From assembly GCF_964656455.1 (NCBI RefSeq), contig NC_135719.1:72280283-72344282 (forward strand): DNA of 64,000 bases, in the 5' to 3' direction. Below the pieces are notes generated by a model. That model saw only the letters and a program-made list of their open reading frames with translations. It did not search any database and was not told the origin of the DNA. This DNA comes from Halichoerus grypus. Its lineage: Eukaryota > Chordata > Mammalia > Carnivora > Phocidae. A program made the translations under genes and the position numbers. This document shows positions 22,880 through 34,513 of the stretch, in pieces. Position 1 is the stretch's first letter. Each line of letters opens with the position of its first letter.

Positions 22880-24290
22880 TTCCCCATTTCACTCACAGAA
22901 ACAATCTTGGTCTTGACTTCTTACTTGTATCCAGCTTCAAATTTCCAAATTCCTGCAAGAAACTTGGATGGCTGGTTTTCCCACCAGTTTCAACATTTCC
23001 ATCACCCAAACTCTTCTCTCTTTTTTTTTTTTTTTTTAAAGATTTTATTTATTTATTTGAGACACAGAGAATGAGAGAGAGAGAGAGAGAGCACATGAGA
23101 GGGGGGAGGGTCAGAGGGAGAAGCAGACTCCCTGCTGAGCAGGGAGCCCGATGCGGGACTCGATCCAGGGACTCCAGGATCATGACCTGAGCCGAAGGCA
23201 GTCGCTTAACCAACTGAGCCACCCAGGCGCCCAAACTCTTCTCTCTTAAATCTGAAATGAAGAGCCTTCTCTTTTCATGTAGCATTCCAATCATTGCTTC
23301 AAGCAAGAACTCCAAACATCATTTTGAAACTCTTCATCCACCATGTCTAGTCTATAAATAAGATCTGTTATTTATTCCTTTGGAATGTCATTGAGATTAG
23401 TCTCTTATCCATTTACACTGGGACCACCATATTCACGGTTGTAGTCACCTTCCGCCAGAATTATGGCTAGCCTCCTTCATTCTCATTCAACTGATGGGAA
23501 ATTATAGGCAGGAATATAATTTAAAAGTTTATTAAGAATGTGCTGTGTCTAACACTATACTAGTCACAGAATAAACACCATAATAAATAAGACTCAGTCT
23601 CTGACATCAACTTGCTCAGAATCTTTTGGCTGTTATTACTGAACTGATACAAGGCATTCTTAAACATTACTGTCACCATGTCACTTTCATACTCTAGAAT
23701 CTAGGATTAAGTACAAATGCTCTTACCTGACTTTTGTGGTCTGTGCTATTTGAAATGACTCTATAATCTACCTTACTCCCCTTAATTTCCTGACATGGCT
23801 CATTTCATGCAATAAGCTGTACCCTCTACCTGCCTCCTACATGCTCCATATGCTTCTTAACCTTTACTTCCGGTCTCCCTTCCTGGAGACCTTTTTCTCT
23901 CTTCCCTTCACACAAAACGTACCCATCCTTCAGAGTCTGTTTGGCAGTCCACCTTTTCCACAAAGCCTTCTGCAATTTTCCCAAAGCACTTTTCTTTTCC
24001 TAATTCCCATTGTGCCTGTAAGTGGAAGAAATTTCTACCTCAGGCCACTCACTGTGGTATTTATAGTATCATATGTTTCAGGTGCCCCTACAGATAGAAC
24101 ATAAACTTTTGGATCTTTTCAAATATTTAATATCAGCCCCTTTCTATGTAGCACTGTGCCAAAACAATAGATTTAGCCTTCACCAAGTACACTCTTCCAT
24201 TTCACCATTTCATGATTTTATTTATGATATGTTCAGTGATAATGGCCTCTGCCTGGCCCAGGGTTAAAAACTGAGGGTATAGGCATATGC
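22880..24290 (+). mobile_element. Long L2 fragment, broken by a SINE and an older repeat
   Basis: Text follows L2 order: 'ccatttacactgggaccaccatattc', 'atggctagcctcc', then after an insert 'accatgtcactttcatactctag', 'catatgcttcttaacc', 'cacaaagccttctgcaattttcc' (each abbreviated from memory of the family's layout). A SINEC sits at 23023-23229 and a second older repeat at about 23510-23625. Confidence 0.65.
23023..23229 (-). mobile_element. SINEC with ~16-18-bp target duplications
   Basis: T-tail, TTTATTTATTTGAGACACAGAG, a GA microsatellite, GACTCCCTGCTGAGCAGGGAG, CATGACCTGAGCCG, AACTGAGCCACCCAGGCGCC. CCCAAACTCTTCTCTCTT occurs at 23005-23022 and 23230-23247. Low divergence, young. Confidence 0.97.
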
Positions 24291-24394
24291 AAATAAATAT
24301 TTCCTGATATCAGAAATAAATACACAGCATAACAGAAGCCTGGAGGAAAGAGAGATTAACTTGTCTGAGGAAGTTAGTGGGAGCCTCCTGATGA

Positions 24395-24510
24395 AAGGGA
24401 TGCTCTTTCCTGCCTAGAATATCCTTTGTTTCTTATTTAACTAGCAAATTTTACTCATCCCCCATGAATTAGCTCAAAGCATACCTCTTCTCTGGAGCTT
24501 TTTTTAATCA
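24395..24510 (+). mobile_element. L2 relic
   Basis: 'tgctctttcctgcctagaat ... actcatcccccatgaattagctcaaag ... acctcttctctggagc' is the L2 section repeated in the copy at 7.7 kb. Short, diverged. Confidence 0.5.
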
Positions 24511-24514
24511 ACAA

Positions 24515-25525
24515 AAGAAGGAATAAAAGATCCAGAGAAGTATGATGATTTGTCCAAATGATGCATACCCTTTTTTCATGTGTTCCCCATGAGTATTTTT
24601 GTCTTTGATATTTGTTTTAAGTAATTCTGCTTATAAATTTCATTTTAGATTTTTGTGGTAACTAGATATAAAGGATTATCTTGGACATTTTATCCAGGTG
24701 TGTTAAAGTAGTTTACATAAATTATTTCAATTCTGTGACCCTCCTTGTCTGTCTTCTTTTCCTTTCTTTCTTTTTTTTTAAACTTTCTATTTCTGTACTT
24801 AATTTCTTCAAGGCTCTGAGTAGACATGAGAGAGTCTATAAAGGAGGTGTTGTGTTCTCCAACTAGAACAAATCCCAAACTGTATGGCTAATCTGAAGAG
24901 TATGTTTTGAAATGGTCTCAGTTTCCTTCCCTTGATCACAGGGAATAGGTGTTTGATCTAACCCACCTAATCTCTCATTTCCAACCAGTTGTGAAAACAT
25001 GCTTCTCAGGATTCCAGGCCACTGCAATAGAGGGGAGTAAATAATCAGGGTAGAATGTTTAAATATAGACCAGGGTTTAGATTTATAAAACCTCAGCCAG
25101 TTAGTCAGTTCCTGCATGGAACTCCATTGGGAGCTGCCCTTGTCAGTGGTATGTCTGTTAACTTTATTAATCATTTTAGTGTCAGAGTTCTTTATTCTCT
25201 CAGCCTTCCTAATAATGTAAGTCCTCTGACTTGATTTTATTTTTTAAAAAGTATAAAAATCCACCATGTCCATTCGAATTTATTCAACAATTGTCACTAA
25301 ATTTCTATGCCTCAGACATTAGAAGTTAACACCAGAGAAACCACAAAAATGATTCAGCTTAAAATATTATTGAGAAGTTCCCACTGATACAAATGATGTA
25401 AATCATTTTACCTCTTTTTCTTTTAGAACGTTGTCATATAATACCTGTGTAGGGGAGGGTATGGGAAACAAAAGCGCTTCTGTGCTACTGGTAGTAGGTA
25501 TAGAATGGCATTCTCAGGTTACCTC
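24515..25525. other. No recognisable feature
   Basis: AT-rich unique sequence. The overlapping opposite-strand frames near 24680-24880 are shadows across a T-rich patch. Confidence 0.45.
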
Positions 25526-25529
25526 GTTA

Positions 25530-26130
25530 TTATCTGTCAAAATTTCAAATATTTATACTTTTGATCCATCTACTCCATTGCCATAAATGTATTCTACAGG
25601 TATAGTCACACAAATAGGCCAAGCATTATGTGTAAGAATTAATATTGCAACATTGTCTATAATAGCAAAAATAACCAAATACCTATTAAGGGGGATATGT
25701 AGATAAAATACAATAAAGACATTCAATGAAAAACAAGGCAACTATTTTTATTTTATTTTTATTTTTTTAAAGATTTTATTTAATTGTCAGAGAGAGAGAG
25801 AGAGCACAAGCAGGGGGAGCAGCAGGTAGAGCAAGGCAGAGGGAGAAGCAGACTCCCTACTGAGCAGGGAGCCCGATGCGAGGCTCGATCCCAGGGCCCT
25901 GGGATCATGACCTGAGCTGAAGGCAGACACTCAACTGACTGAACCACCCAGACATCCCAATGCAACTATTTTTTAAAATGAGACAGATCCGTGTGTGTGT
26001 GTGGATATGGAAATATTTCTAAGATGTGTTCTTTAAAAAATAGTTTATAGCAAACTTTTGAGATATCATTTATATTTTTAAAAATGCTTTGTAAAGACCT
26101 CCATTTCCAAACAAAATGTAAAAGTAATTA
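25530..26130 (+). mobile_element. Old L1M 3' fragment, split by a SINE
   Basis: 'attgcaacattgtctataatagcaaaaa', 'aatacctattaag', then after the SINE 'gacagatccgtgtgtg ... tttctaagatgtgtt' is the 3' UTR layout of old L1M/L1ME elements. Confidence 0.6.
25750..25961 (-). mobile_element. SINEC with 12-bp target duplications
   Basis: Tail TTTTTTAAAGATTTTATTTAATTG, GAGAAGCAGACTCCCTACTG, GATCATGACCTGAGC, CCACCCAGACATCCC. GCAACTATTTTT at 25738-25749 and 25962-25973. Confidence 0.95.
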
Positions 26131-26301
26131 GTCAAAATGATTCATCAGATTACCTTATTTGTCCTAGATAACTGTAAAAGTGAACAAATCATTTTAAAGC
26201 AACTGTGTTCAGGAATTTGACAACTAGACAGTGCAGAGTTGCTTGTGATCTTTAAGAGGAAGGAAACACATTAAATGAGCTCCATTTCACCATAGCTTTT
26301 T

Positions 26302-27445
26302 TTTAAAATTTTATTTTATTATGTTATCACCATACATTACATCGCTAGTTTTTGATGTAGTGTTCCATGATTCATTGTTTGCGTATAACACCCAGTGCTC
26401 CATTCAATACGTGCCCTCTTTAATACCCATCATCAGGCTAACCCATCCCCCAACCCCCCTCCCCTCTAGAACCCTCAGTTTGTTTCTCAGAGTCCATAGT
26501 CTCTCATGGTTCATCTCCCCCTCTGATTCCCCCCCTTCATTTGTCCCTTCCTACTATCTTCTTTTTTTTTTTTTTTAACATATAATGTATTATTTGTTTC
26601 AGAGGTACAAGTCTGTGATTCATCAGTCTTACACAATTCACAGCACTCACCATAGCACATACCCTCCCTGATGTCTATCACCCAGCCACCCCATCCCTCC
26701 CACCCCCACCACTCCAGCAACCCTCAGTTTATTTCCTGAGATTAAGAATTCCTCATATCAGTGAGATCATATGATACATGTCTTTCTCTGACTGACTTAT
26801 TTCGCTCAGCATAATACCCTCTAGTTCCATCCACGTCATTGCAAATGGCAAGATTTCGTTTTTCTGATGGCTGCATAATGTTCCATTGTATATATATATA
26901 CCACATCTTCTTTATCTATTCATCTGTTGATGGACATCTTGGCTCTTTCCACGGTTTGGCTATTGTGGACATTGCTGCTATAAACGTTGGGGTGCACGTG
27001 CCCCTTCGGATCACTACATTTGTATCTTCGGGGTAAATGCCCGGTAGTGCAATTGCTGGGTAGTAGGGTAGCTCTATCTTCAACTTTTTGAGGAACCTCC
27101 ATACTCTTTTCCAGAGTGGCTGCACCAGCTTGCATTCCCACCAACACTGTAGGAGGGTTCCCCTTTCTCCTCGTCCTCACCAACATCTGTCTTTCCTGAC
27201 TTGTTAATTTTAGCCATTCTGACTGGTGTGAGATGGGGAGAAGATATTTGCAAATGACATATCAGATAAAGGGCTAGTATCCAAAATCTATAAAGAACTT
27301 ATCAAACTCAACACCCAAAGAACAAATAATCCAATCAAGAAATGGGCAGAAGACATGAACAGACATTTCTGCAAAGAAGACATCCAAATGGCCAACAGAC
27401 ACATGAAAAAGTGCTCAACGTTCTTCGGCATCAGGGAAATCCAAA
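26302..27445 (-). mobile_element. Carnivore L1, 5'-truncated with inverted 5' segment
   Basis: From 26302 to about 27236 the L1 3' UTR and ORF2 C-terminus read on the minus strand (poly-T, then complement of the TGATGTAGTG.. 3' end, then ORF2 to GACTGGTGTGAGATGG). From about 27237 to 27445 the adjacent upstream ORF2 piece reads on the plus strand (GGAGAAGATATTTGCAAATG to GGGAAATCCAAATC). The two pieces are neighbours in an intact L1 (compare 38.91-39.16 kb) with about 20 bp lost. TCACCATAGCTTTTT at 26287-26301 and 27446-27460 is the target duplication. ORF2 is nonfunctional. Confidence 0.95.
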
Positions 27446-27460
27446 TCACCATAGCTTTTT

Positions 27461-27935
27461 ATCTCAGGGAACCTTACCAACTATGGCACAAGGGAGTTCA
27501 GACCAAACAGAAAGCAACCAGCTATCTAAGTGAAAGACAGATTATAATTCAGGGCTGCTAAGGAGGTGGTATTTGAAGGAAAGAGTACTAGAGAGGAGGG
27601 AGCTGTATAGAATATAGATATGGACAAAGAGTGAGAAAGAGAGGAGAACCCTCGAATACTAAGCTGTGCATATACCATGAGATCCTGAAAAATCTGGAAT
27701 TATAGCTATGGGTTGTAAGCTGGATAGAGATTCTGGAGCTTGCACAATGTTGGGATATGTTGGAATTCCAACCAACAAGACTGAAGAGAACTTGCTGAAT
27801 ACCCTGAGCATTTAGTTGAGATTTTACAAAGGACAATCATGGAATAAGGTTACTGTAACATTCCATAAAGGTAATCCTAGAGTAACTCAACAAACCAAGC
27901 CTTGCTGAGATTGAACTGGTTCTCCAAAAAATTAA
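27461..27935. other. No recognisable feature
   Basis: Unique sequence between the inverted L1 and the L1M block; no coding signal. Confidence 0.45.
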
Positions 27936-28563
27936 CTAATTTCCAAAATAAAATATAGCCACTATTCAAATAAAGAAAAAAATGACCTCACAAAAATAGC
28001 ATCCTTAATATTCAATATATGATAAAATAAATTACTAGACATGTGAATAAGCAGGACAATATGACCCATAACCAGGGGAAAAATAGTAAATCATAAATGT
28101 TCATAATGATATAATGTAGAATTTAGGAGAAAAATATTTTTGAAAGGAAAGGATTATATAGATACAACAAGAGAATAGGTCAGAAATTTCAGCAGAGAGG
28201 AGAAAAAGATGAAAAAAAATCTAAAGCCAAGAAATACAACATCTTAAATGAATAATACAGTGAATGATCTGAATAGAAAATCAGACACTCCAGAAGAAAG
28301 TATCAATTTCTTTGAAAATTTTCAATGCAAAATACACAAAATAAAGCACACAGAAGAGAAGAGACTGAAAAAATAAAGACACATGACTTCTGAGACAATA
28401 CTGAGACATAGTCTAATGTGTGCAAATGGAGTCCAAGAAGGAGAGGAGTGGTAGATTGAGGCAAAAAAATATATTTTTTGAAAAAATTAGTGGCTAAAAA
28501 CTCTTCCAAACTTTAAGATAAATATCGACCTACAGAACTGAAAACATTGACAAAACCAAAAGC

Positions 28564-28650
28564 AAAAGAAGAAAAGGAAAAAAAGAAGAGAAGAGAAAAG
28601 AAGGAAGGAAGGAGAGAGAGAGAGAAAGAAAGAAAGAAAGAAAGAAAGAA
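28564..28650. repeat. 87-nt uninterrupted polypurine tract
   Basis: Only A and G on the plus strand, ending in a (GAAA)n run at 28622-28650. Could adopt triplex (H-DNA) structure; this is a sequence-based inference. Confidence 0.9.
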
Positions 28651-30102
28651 CGAACAAAAAACAGAAAGAAAAGAAAAAAAAAAACTAGGTACATCATAAT
28701 TACATTGATAAAAATCTGGGATAAGGGAAAATTTAAAAGCAGCCAGAGAAAGACACAACACATATGTGGCAACAGTAAGAATAAACACTGACTCTCATCA
28801 CAGACAATGGAAGCTAAAAAACGATGGAATGTCGTATTTTAAGTGCTGGGAGGAAAACAAATTTTAACCTAAAATTTCATAACCTGCAAAAGTATCCTTC
28901 AAAAATGAAGGCAAAAGGAAGACATATTCAAATAAAGAATAGCTAACAATAACTTTCATAACCAGCAGAACTACACTATAAAAAATGTTAAAAGAAGTTT
29001 TTCAGTCTAAAGAATAACTTATACTAGAAGGAACTTGAATATCAGCAAAGAAATTAAGAGCGCCAAATATAGTGACTATATGGAAAAATATAAAAAGATG
29101 TCTTAATATCTTAATTTCTTTATAACCATTAGCTGTTTAAAGGAAAAATGGCTAGGAAGTGTTTAGTTTTTAACATGGATAAACATAAAATATGTGACAA
29201 GCAAAAAGAGGGTAAGTCTTGTAAGGTTCTTACCTTATATGTGAAAAGATAAAATCTTAATTTAAATTAGACTGTGGTAAGTTAATAATGCATATTGTAA
29301 TGACAAGACCAACCACTAAAAATGGAAAGCAAAAGGAATAGATAAATGAAACAATAAATATTTGATTAATCCAAAAGATGATGGAAAAAGAGGGGAAAAA
29401 AACAGAACAAATGACATAAACAAGGGAAAATAGCAAAATGGTAGGCTTAAACTCAATCATATCAGTAATTACATAAATGCGAATGGAGTAAACACTGATT
29501 AAAAGACAATTGTCAGACTGGATAAAGAAGTAAAATTCACCTATATTAAGACACAGAGTTGAGAGGAAGTGGAAAAATATTTAGTATGTATATGAAAAAT
29601 TGGACATTATAGAGAACATAAACATATTAAAAAGATAAAGTAATATTATTAACTGCTTTGTACCCATAACACCAATCCTACACAAACTCCCTCAGAAAGG
29701 AGTGGAGGATGAAATACTTTCCAACTTCTTTTATGGATCAGTGTTACCCAATAGCAAATCCAGAGAAAAACAAGAAAACGTTAGAAAAATATTTCTCATG
29801 CATAAATCATAAAAATCCTTAACAAAGTAGTAGCAAATTAAATCCAGCAATATATCAAAATCATAATGCATCAAGATCAAGTGAGGTTTGCATGGAATGC
29901 AATATTGGTTTACCATTTGGAAATCAATCAATATAAACTGACAGACTGAAGGCCAAAAATACTCCATATGGTCATTTTAATAAATGCAGAAAAAACATGT
30001 AACAAACTTCACCCCCCCACTCATGATAAAAAATTCTTAGCAAACTAAAAGTAAAGGGAACTTCCTTAACCTCATTAAGGGTATCTATGAACAACACAGC
30101 TG

Positions 30103-30407
30103 AGCACAGGAGATTTTAAGGCAATGAAACTATTCTGCATATTTAATGGTTTGGATACAAGGCATTATATATTTGTCAAAATTCATAGAACTGTATAACA
30201 CAAAGAGTGAACTCTAATGTAAATATGGACTTTGGATAATAATGTATCAATAATCATTTATTGGCTGTTACACAAACATTCATCAGATATACAACTCTAA
30301 TGCAAAATATTAGTAATAAGGAAACTGTGGATGGAAGCATTTGGGAATTCTGTTTGCTCAATTTTTCTGTAAACCTAAAACTGCTCTAAAAATAAATAAT
30401 TTTTTTA
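30103..30407 (+). mobile_element. L1M 3' end nested inside the older L1M
   Basis: 'agaactgtataacacaaagagtg', 'atatggactttggataataatg', then 'ttttctgtaaacctaaaactg' and AAATAAATAA form a known L1M 3' end. It interrupts the host ORF2 between 'ATCTATGAACAACACAGC' and 'ACTACAGAAAACATC', which join directly in intact L1. ACAACACAG/AAACTACAG at the edges may be degenerate target duplications. Confidence 0.65.
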
Positions 30408-31087
30408 AAACTACAGAAAACATCAAACTTATTAGTGAAGGATTGAATGTTTTTCCCATTTTAATGAGAAACAAGGCAAGGACATCCACTATCACCATTT
30501 CTACTGAAAACTGTGCTGAAGATTCTGGCCAGCATACTCAGGCTAAATAAATAAATCCCTAACATAAAGATTGGAAAGTAAAAAAGAATATTTATTTGCA
30601 GATTACATTATGATGTACATAAAAGTTTTAAAGGAGTGAATGTATAATAAGACTCCTAAACCTTGTAAGTGAATTTAGCAAGGTCACAGGAAACAGGCCA
30701 GTATGCAAAAATGAAATGTACTTCTCTATGTGAGTAAAGAGCTCCATAGTGAATACTATTCCAGCAGGCTTTTTTGAATAAATTTTGGCAGACTGATTCT
30801 AAAATGTACAAAGAATTTGAAAGGACTTAGCTAAACAATCTTGAAAATGAAGAACAAAGTTGGAGGATTTATATTGCCTGGTTATAAGATGTCCTGTAAA
30901 GTTACGGCAATCAAGACAGTGTGATACAGACATACAGATCAATGGAACCAAATCAATAGTCTAAAAATAGAACCAAAATATATGGTCATTATGTTTTTAA
31001 AAAGGCACCAAATGCACTTCAGAGAGAAAATAAAGTCTTCAAATGTAATGCTGTAACAACTGGATGACCATATTTTAAAACAGCCTT

Positions 31088-31303
31088 GGGGAACCTGGGT
31101 GGCTCAGTTGGTTAGGCGTCCAGTTCTTGATTTCAGCTCAGGTCATGATCTCAGGGTCATGAGATCAAGCCCCTCATCAGGCTCAGCGTTCAGTGGGGAA
31201 TCTGAGATTCTCTCCCTGTCCCTCTCCCCTCCCCCTGCTCTCACAGTCTCTTTCTCTCTGCTCTTTCTCTCAAAAATAAATAAAAAATAAAATCTTTAAA
31301 GAG
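31088..31303 (+). mobile_element. SINEC, older subfamily, inside L1M
   Basis: GGGGAACCTGGGTGGCTCAG head, TTCTTGATTTCAGCTCAGG, CT-rich section, AAATAAATAAAAAATAAAATC tail. Target duplications not resolvable. Confidence 0.93.
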
Positions 31304-31917
31304 AAAATGAATCTTGACCTCTGTCTCACAACACACTCAAAACATAATTTGAGATGGATAATAAACATAAATGTAAAAGCTAAAACTTCTAGAAGAACAC
31401 AGAAGAGTCTATCTTTGCAAACTTGGAATAGGCAAAGATTTTTGTACATGATAGGAAAAGCACTTACCCTAAAAGAAAAAAAAAGATCAATTGTACTTTC
31501 TAATGCTAAAAACTTCTGCTCATAAAAAGACAATGTTAAGAAAATGAAAAGGTAAGCCATGACCGAGGGGAAAATATTTATAATATTTATATCTGAAAAA
31601 AATGATGTGTCCAGAAAATATAAAGAATTCCTGCAACTTAATAGTGAAAAGACAACCTGATTAAAAAGTGGTCAAAATAATTGAATATGTACTTCACAAA
31701 ACAATGGACAGAATGACCACTAAACACATGAAAAAGTGATCAAAATCATTAATCATCAGGAAAATGCAAATTAAAATAAAATGATAGATCACTTCATACA
31801 CACAGAAGATCTATATGGTGAGGAAGATGTGGAGCAACTGAATTTCTCATATGTTATTAGTGGGGCTGTAAAATGGCATAGCTATTTTGGAAAACTGGTG
31901 ATTCCTTATAAAGTTAA

Positions 31918-32010
31918 ACATATATATATATAAACATAAATATATGTTATATGTATAACCTATGTTATATGTGTGTATATATATAATGTAATATATACAT
32001 ATATGTATAA
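31918..32010. repeat. (TA)n-rich tract in L1M 3' region
   Basis: TATATATATATAAACATAAATATATG-type units, probably expanded from the ORF2-end/3' UTR site where younger L1s have TG/CA repeats. Confidence 0.85.
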
Positions 32011-32554
32011 CCTGTGACCTGCAATTTCACTCCAAGGGCAAATAAAGACATATGTCCACAATAAATACTTGCATATGAATGTTCATATCACCTTTATTCA
32101 TAATAATTAGAACCAGAAATAATGCAAATATCCATCAAGAAGGACATGAATAAATTGTGGTATATTCATACAATGGAGCAAGAAAAAATTAAAAAATTAT
32201 CCACTAAATGGATAAATGCAATAAAGTGGATAAATTTTGAAGCAAATGAAGCTAGACAAGAAAAAATACTGTATGAAATAGATCCTGTATGATTCCATGT
32301 ATATGAAATCCTGCAACAGGGAGGGATTTGGTGTTAGAAATCAGAAGACAGTGGCCTGTGATGTGGGGTTGAAGCATGGACTGACTAGAAGAGGCATGAT
32401 GGAATTTTTTTGGGTGGAAATATTTCATATCTTGGTTCATTTGTGAGGATACACAGAAGTGTCTATTTATCAGAACTCATTGAAATTATGATATGTGCAT
32501 TACACTATATATAAATTATACCCCAGTAAAGAAAGGACAAATGTTTTGCATACA

Positions 32555-32580
32555 CACATACACACACACACACGGGGGGG
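32555..32580. repeat. (CA)n and G8 run
   Basis: Short CA repeat directly followed by eight or more G residues, just beyond the L1M 3' end. Confidence 0.9.
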
Positions 32581-32639
32581 GATGAAAGAAAAGAAAGATG
32601 TATTTTGGGTTTTGTTTTTTATTTTCCCTTAATGCATCC

Positions 32640-32700
32640 CAAGAAACTACAAGAATGCTTGCTATATAATAGGTACTCAGTAAATATTCAATGAATAAAG
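32640..32700 (+). mobile_element. L2 3' tail relic
   Basis: 'ataataggtactcagtaaatattcaatgaa' type ending, the L2 terminal motif. Short. Confidence 0.45.
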
Positions 32701-33184
32701 TGATATGTATGAAAAATTTTGAATAATGAACAAGAAGCTATTAATAGTAGTTACCTGTGAAGGTCAGCGTAATAGAAGAGAAGGGGATGCTTACTTCCAG
32801 CTTTCCATTTTTTACACAATCTTGAATGCATATTTTACCCACACATGTGCACACACACATACACAAATACTTCCAGAAACTCATCATGTTACATTAGGTA
32901 TGTTTTTTTAAATCTAAGCTTTGGTAAAAATTAAAATGTCTGATGTCTAAAGGAACCCAATATAATTTTTTTGTGAAATACAGGAATTTATTAATATATA
33001 TGAGATCTAGATAATGGTGATTTTCCAAACAATATTGTTTGAGCTTCTAATGACTTCAATCCCCTTTGTATAACTCAGTGTGTGTTGAAGGCTGAACTAA
33101 AAATTTCATAGTGTCTGTTAGCAATAAAATGAGCTATCATTCACAAAAGCGTCAGGGAGAGCAGGTGCTGCTGAAATTCCTAAC

Positions 33185-33325
33185 TACCCTGCAAGGGGGA
33201 TATTTTTATCTCTAATTTACAAATGATAAAAGCTGGGGTCAAGGAGGCTAAATGATTTGTCAAGATTCTCAGGGGTAGACAGTGTCAGATTCAGAATGTG
33301 CTGCCACATCTGATTCCTAAATGTG
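33185..33325 (-). mobile_element. MIR SINE relic
   Basis: 'ctctaatttacaaatgataaaag', 'aggctaaatgatttgtcaagattctcagggg', reverse-strand MIR core layout. Confidence 0.75.
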
Positions 33326-34255
33326 TGCTTTTTACAGTGATCTCCTTTGCCTCTCATAGATCAAAAATTAATAAAGAGGAAAATAAAATAAAAAGTCGTG
33401 TTTTAAAAAGGCAAGTTAAATGTATAATATAGCAGCCAGGGTGACTGGTTTTTGGAAGAAAGTATTCCCTGGGAAGAAGACTGATAAATCATGGGGACAG
33501 AATCTGACTGAGGGGTAGGCAGACAAGACTGCTGCCCAAAACACTGACCTGGGGGCATTAAAATATCCATGGAATAAATTAGAAATGAAGTGATTGCTGA
33601 GCCAGATTTTCTCAAGTGGCTTTTTATGTAACTACAGAAATACAGATTTGTACAAATCCAGCAGAAGCACAGTATGGAAAGAGTGCTCACCAGCATGGAC
33701 AGGTCTTTCTTGAAGAATTTTGCAACACACATATGCAATTTGCAGCCAGCAAGAAACAGCAAAGCTGGAAGCTGAAAGCAAGATAAAACAACTGCAGAGC
33801 ACAAAGCTGTTCACAGGATTGAGGAATTTCCTTCATTATCTAAATCTTTAATAAGCTTGCCAACAAGTTGTCTGATTTGAATAATCACAAAAGGAAAGAG
33901 GAGAGAATAAGAGATGTAGGAAAGCAGGAAATTTTTGTCCGCTATTTTTTTCAGACTTCTGGCTCTGTTCGGGGCAGCAAAGTGAGTCAGTAAATGAATT
34001 TATTTCTGTATACATTTTTATTAATAGGAAGTCAGAGTCTCCCTGCCCCTTTAAATAAATCTTGAATAATATTTTAAAATTCACTTTGAAATGGTACCAA
34101 ATTATTAGTCTGGAGACACCCACGGGTCTAGGTCCAGGCTTGGCTGTGTTTATATAGCCTTTCTTTTTATCCTTTTCATCATGGAATCATGGAAGGAAAA
34201 AAAAAAAAGCAAGTACTTCTAAGATTAGAATTATCTGAGGGAAAACAAAAACTAC
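33326..34255. other. No recognisable feature
   Basis: A 133-codon minus-strand frame at 33403-33804 has no family motif, no splice context and erratic composition, so I do not call it a gene. Confidence 0.45.
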
Positions 34256-34259
34256 AGTC

Positions 34260-34513
34260 TTGAAAAACATTTTAGAAACATGCCAAAGAATGAAACTGGA
34301 TCCTTATCTTACACCATTCACCAAAATCAGCTCAAAATGAATTAAAGACTTGAACATAAGACCTGAAGCCATAAAACTCCTGGAAGAAAACATGGGTGGT
34401 AAGCTCCTTGACATCAGTCTTACCGATGATTTTTTGGATTTGATGCCAGAAGCAAAGGCAACAAAAGCAAAAATAAACAAGTGGAACTGAAAAAAACAAA
34501 AACAAAAACAAAA
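34260..34513 (+). mobile_element. L1 ORF2 internal fragment ending in an A-rich tail
   Basis: Encodes the ORF2 block from '...RMKLDPYLTPFT' to the 'KAKINKWN' region (about 34285-34489) and then passes straight into AAAAAAAC plus AAAAC repeats (34490-34513) without the rest of ORF2 or the 3' UTR. An AATAAA lies at about 34470-34475, 15-20 nt before the tail, which fits premature polyadenylation of an L1 transcript within ORF2. Confidence 0.85.

Larger units (their letters stand above)
27940..32530 (+). mobile_element. Long ancient L1M, with nested insertions
   Basis: Order follows L1M: 5' region (27.95-28.5 kb: 'acatgtgaataagcaggac', 'gacccataaccagggg'), ORF1-side text at 28.7-29.05 kb ('atccttcaaaaatgaaggcaaaa'), ORF2 RT relics at 29.75-30.05 kb (AAAATCCTTAACAAAG, 'ATCAAGTGAGGTTTGCATGG'), ORF2 C-terminal text at 31.7 kb, and a 3' UTR ending near 32530 ('aaattataccccagtaaag'). 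Every frame is broken. Contains a nested L1M tail, a SINE, a polypurine tract and an AT-rich patch. Confidence 0.7.

Noticed and set aside
28513..28788. Ser/Phe-rich minus-strand frames
   Set aside because: Translation of the polypurine tract's complement.
33403..33804. 133-codon minus-strand frame
   Set aside because: No family motif, no splice or poly(A) context, and overlapping frame in another phase; compatible with chance.
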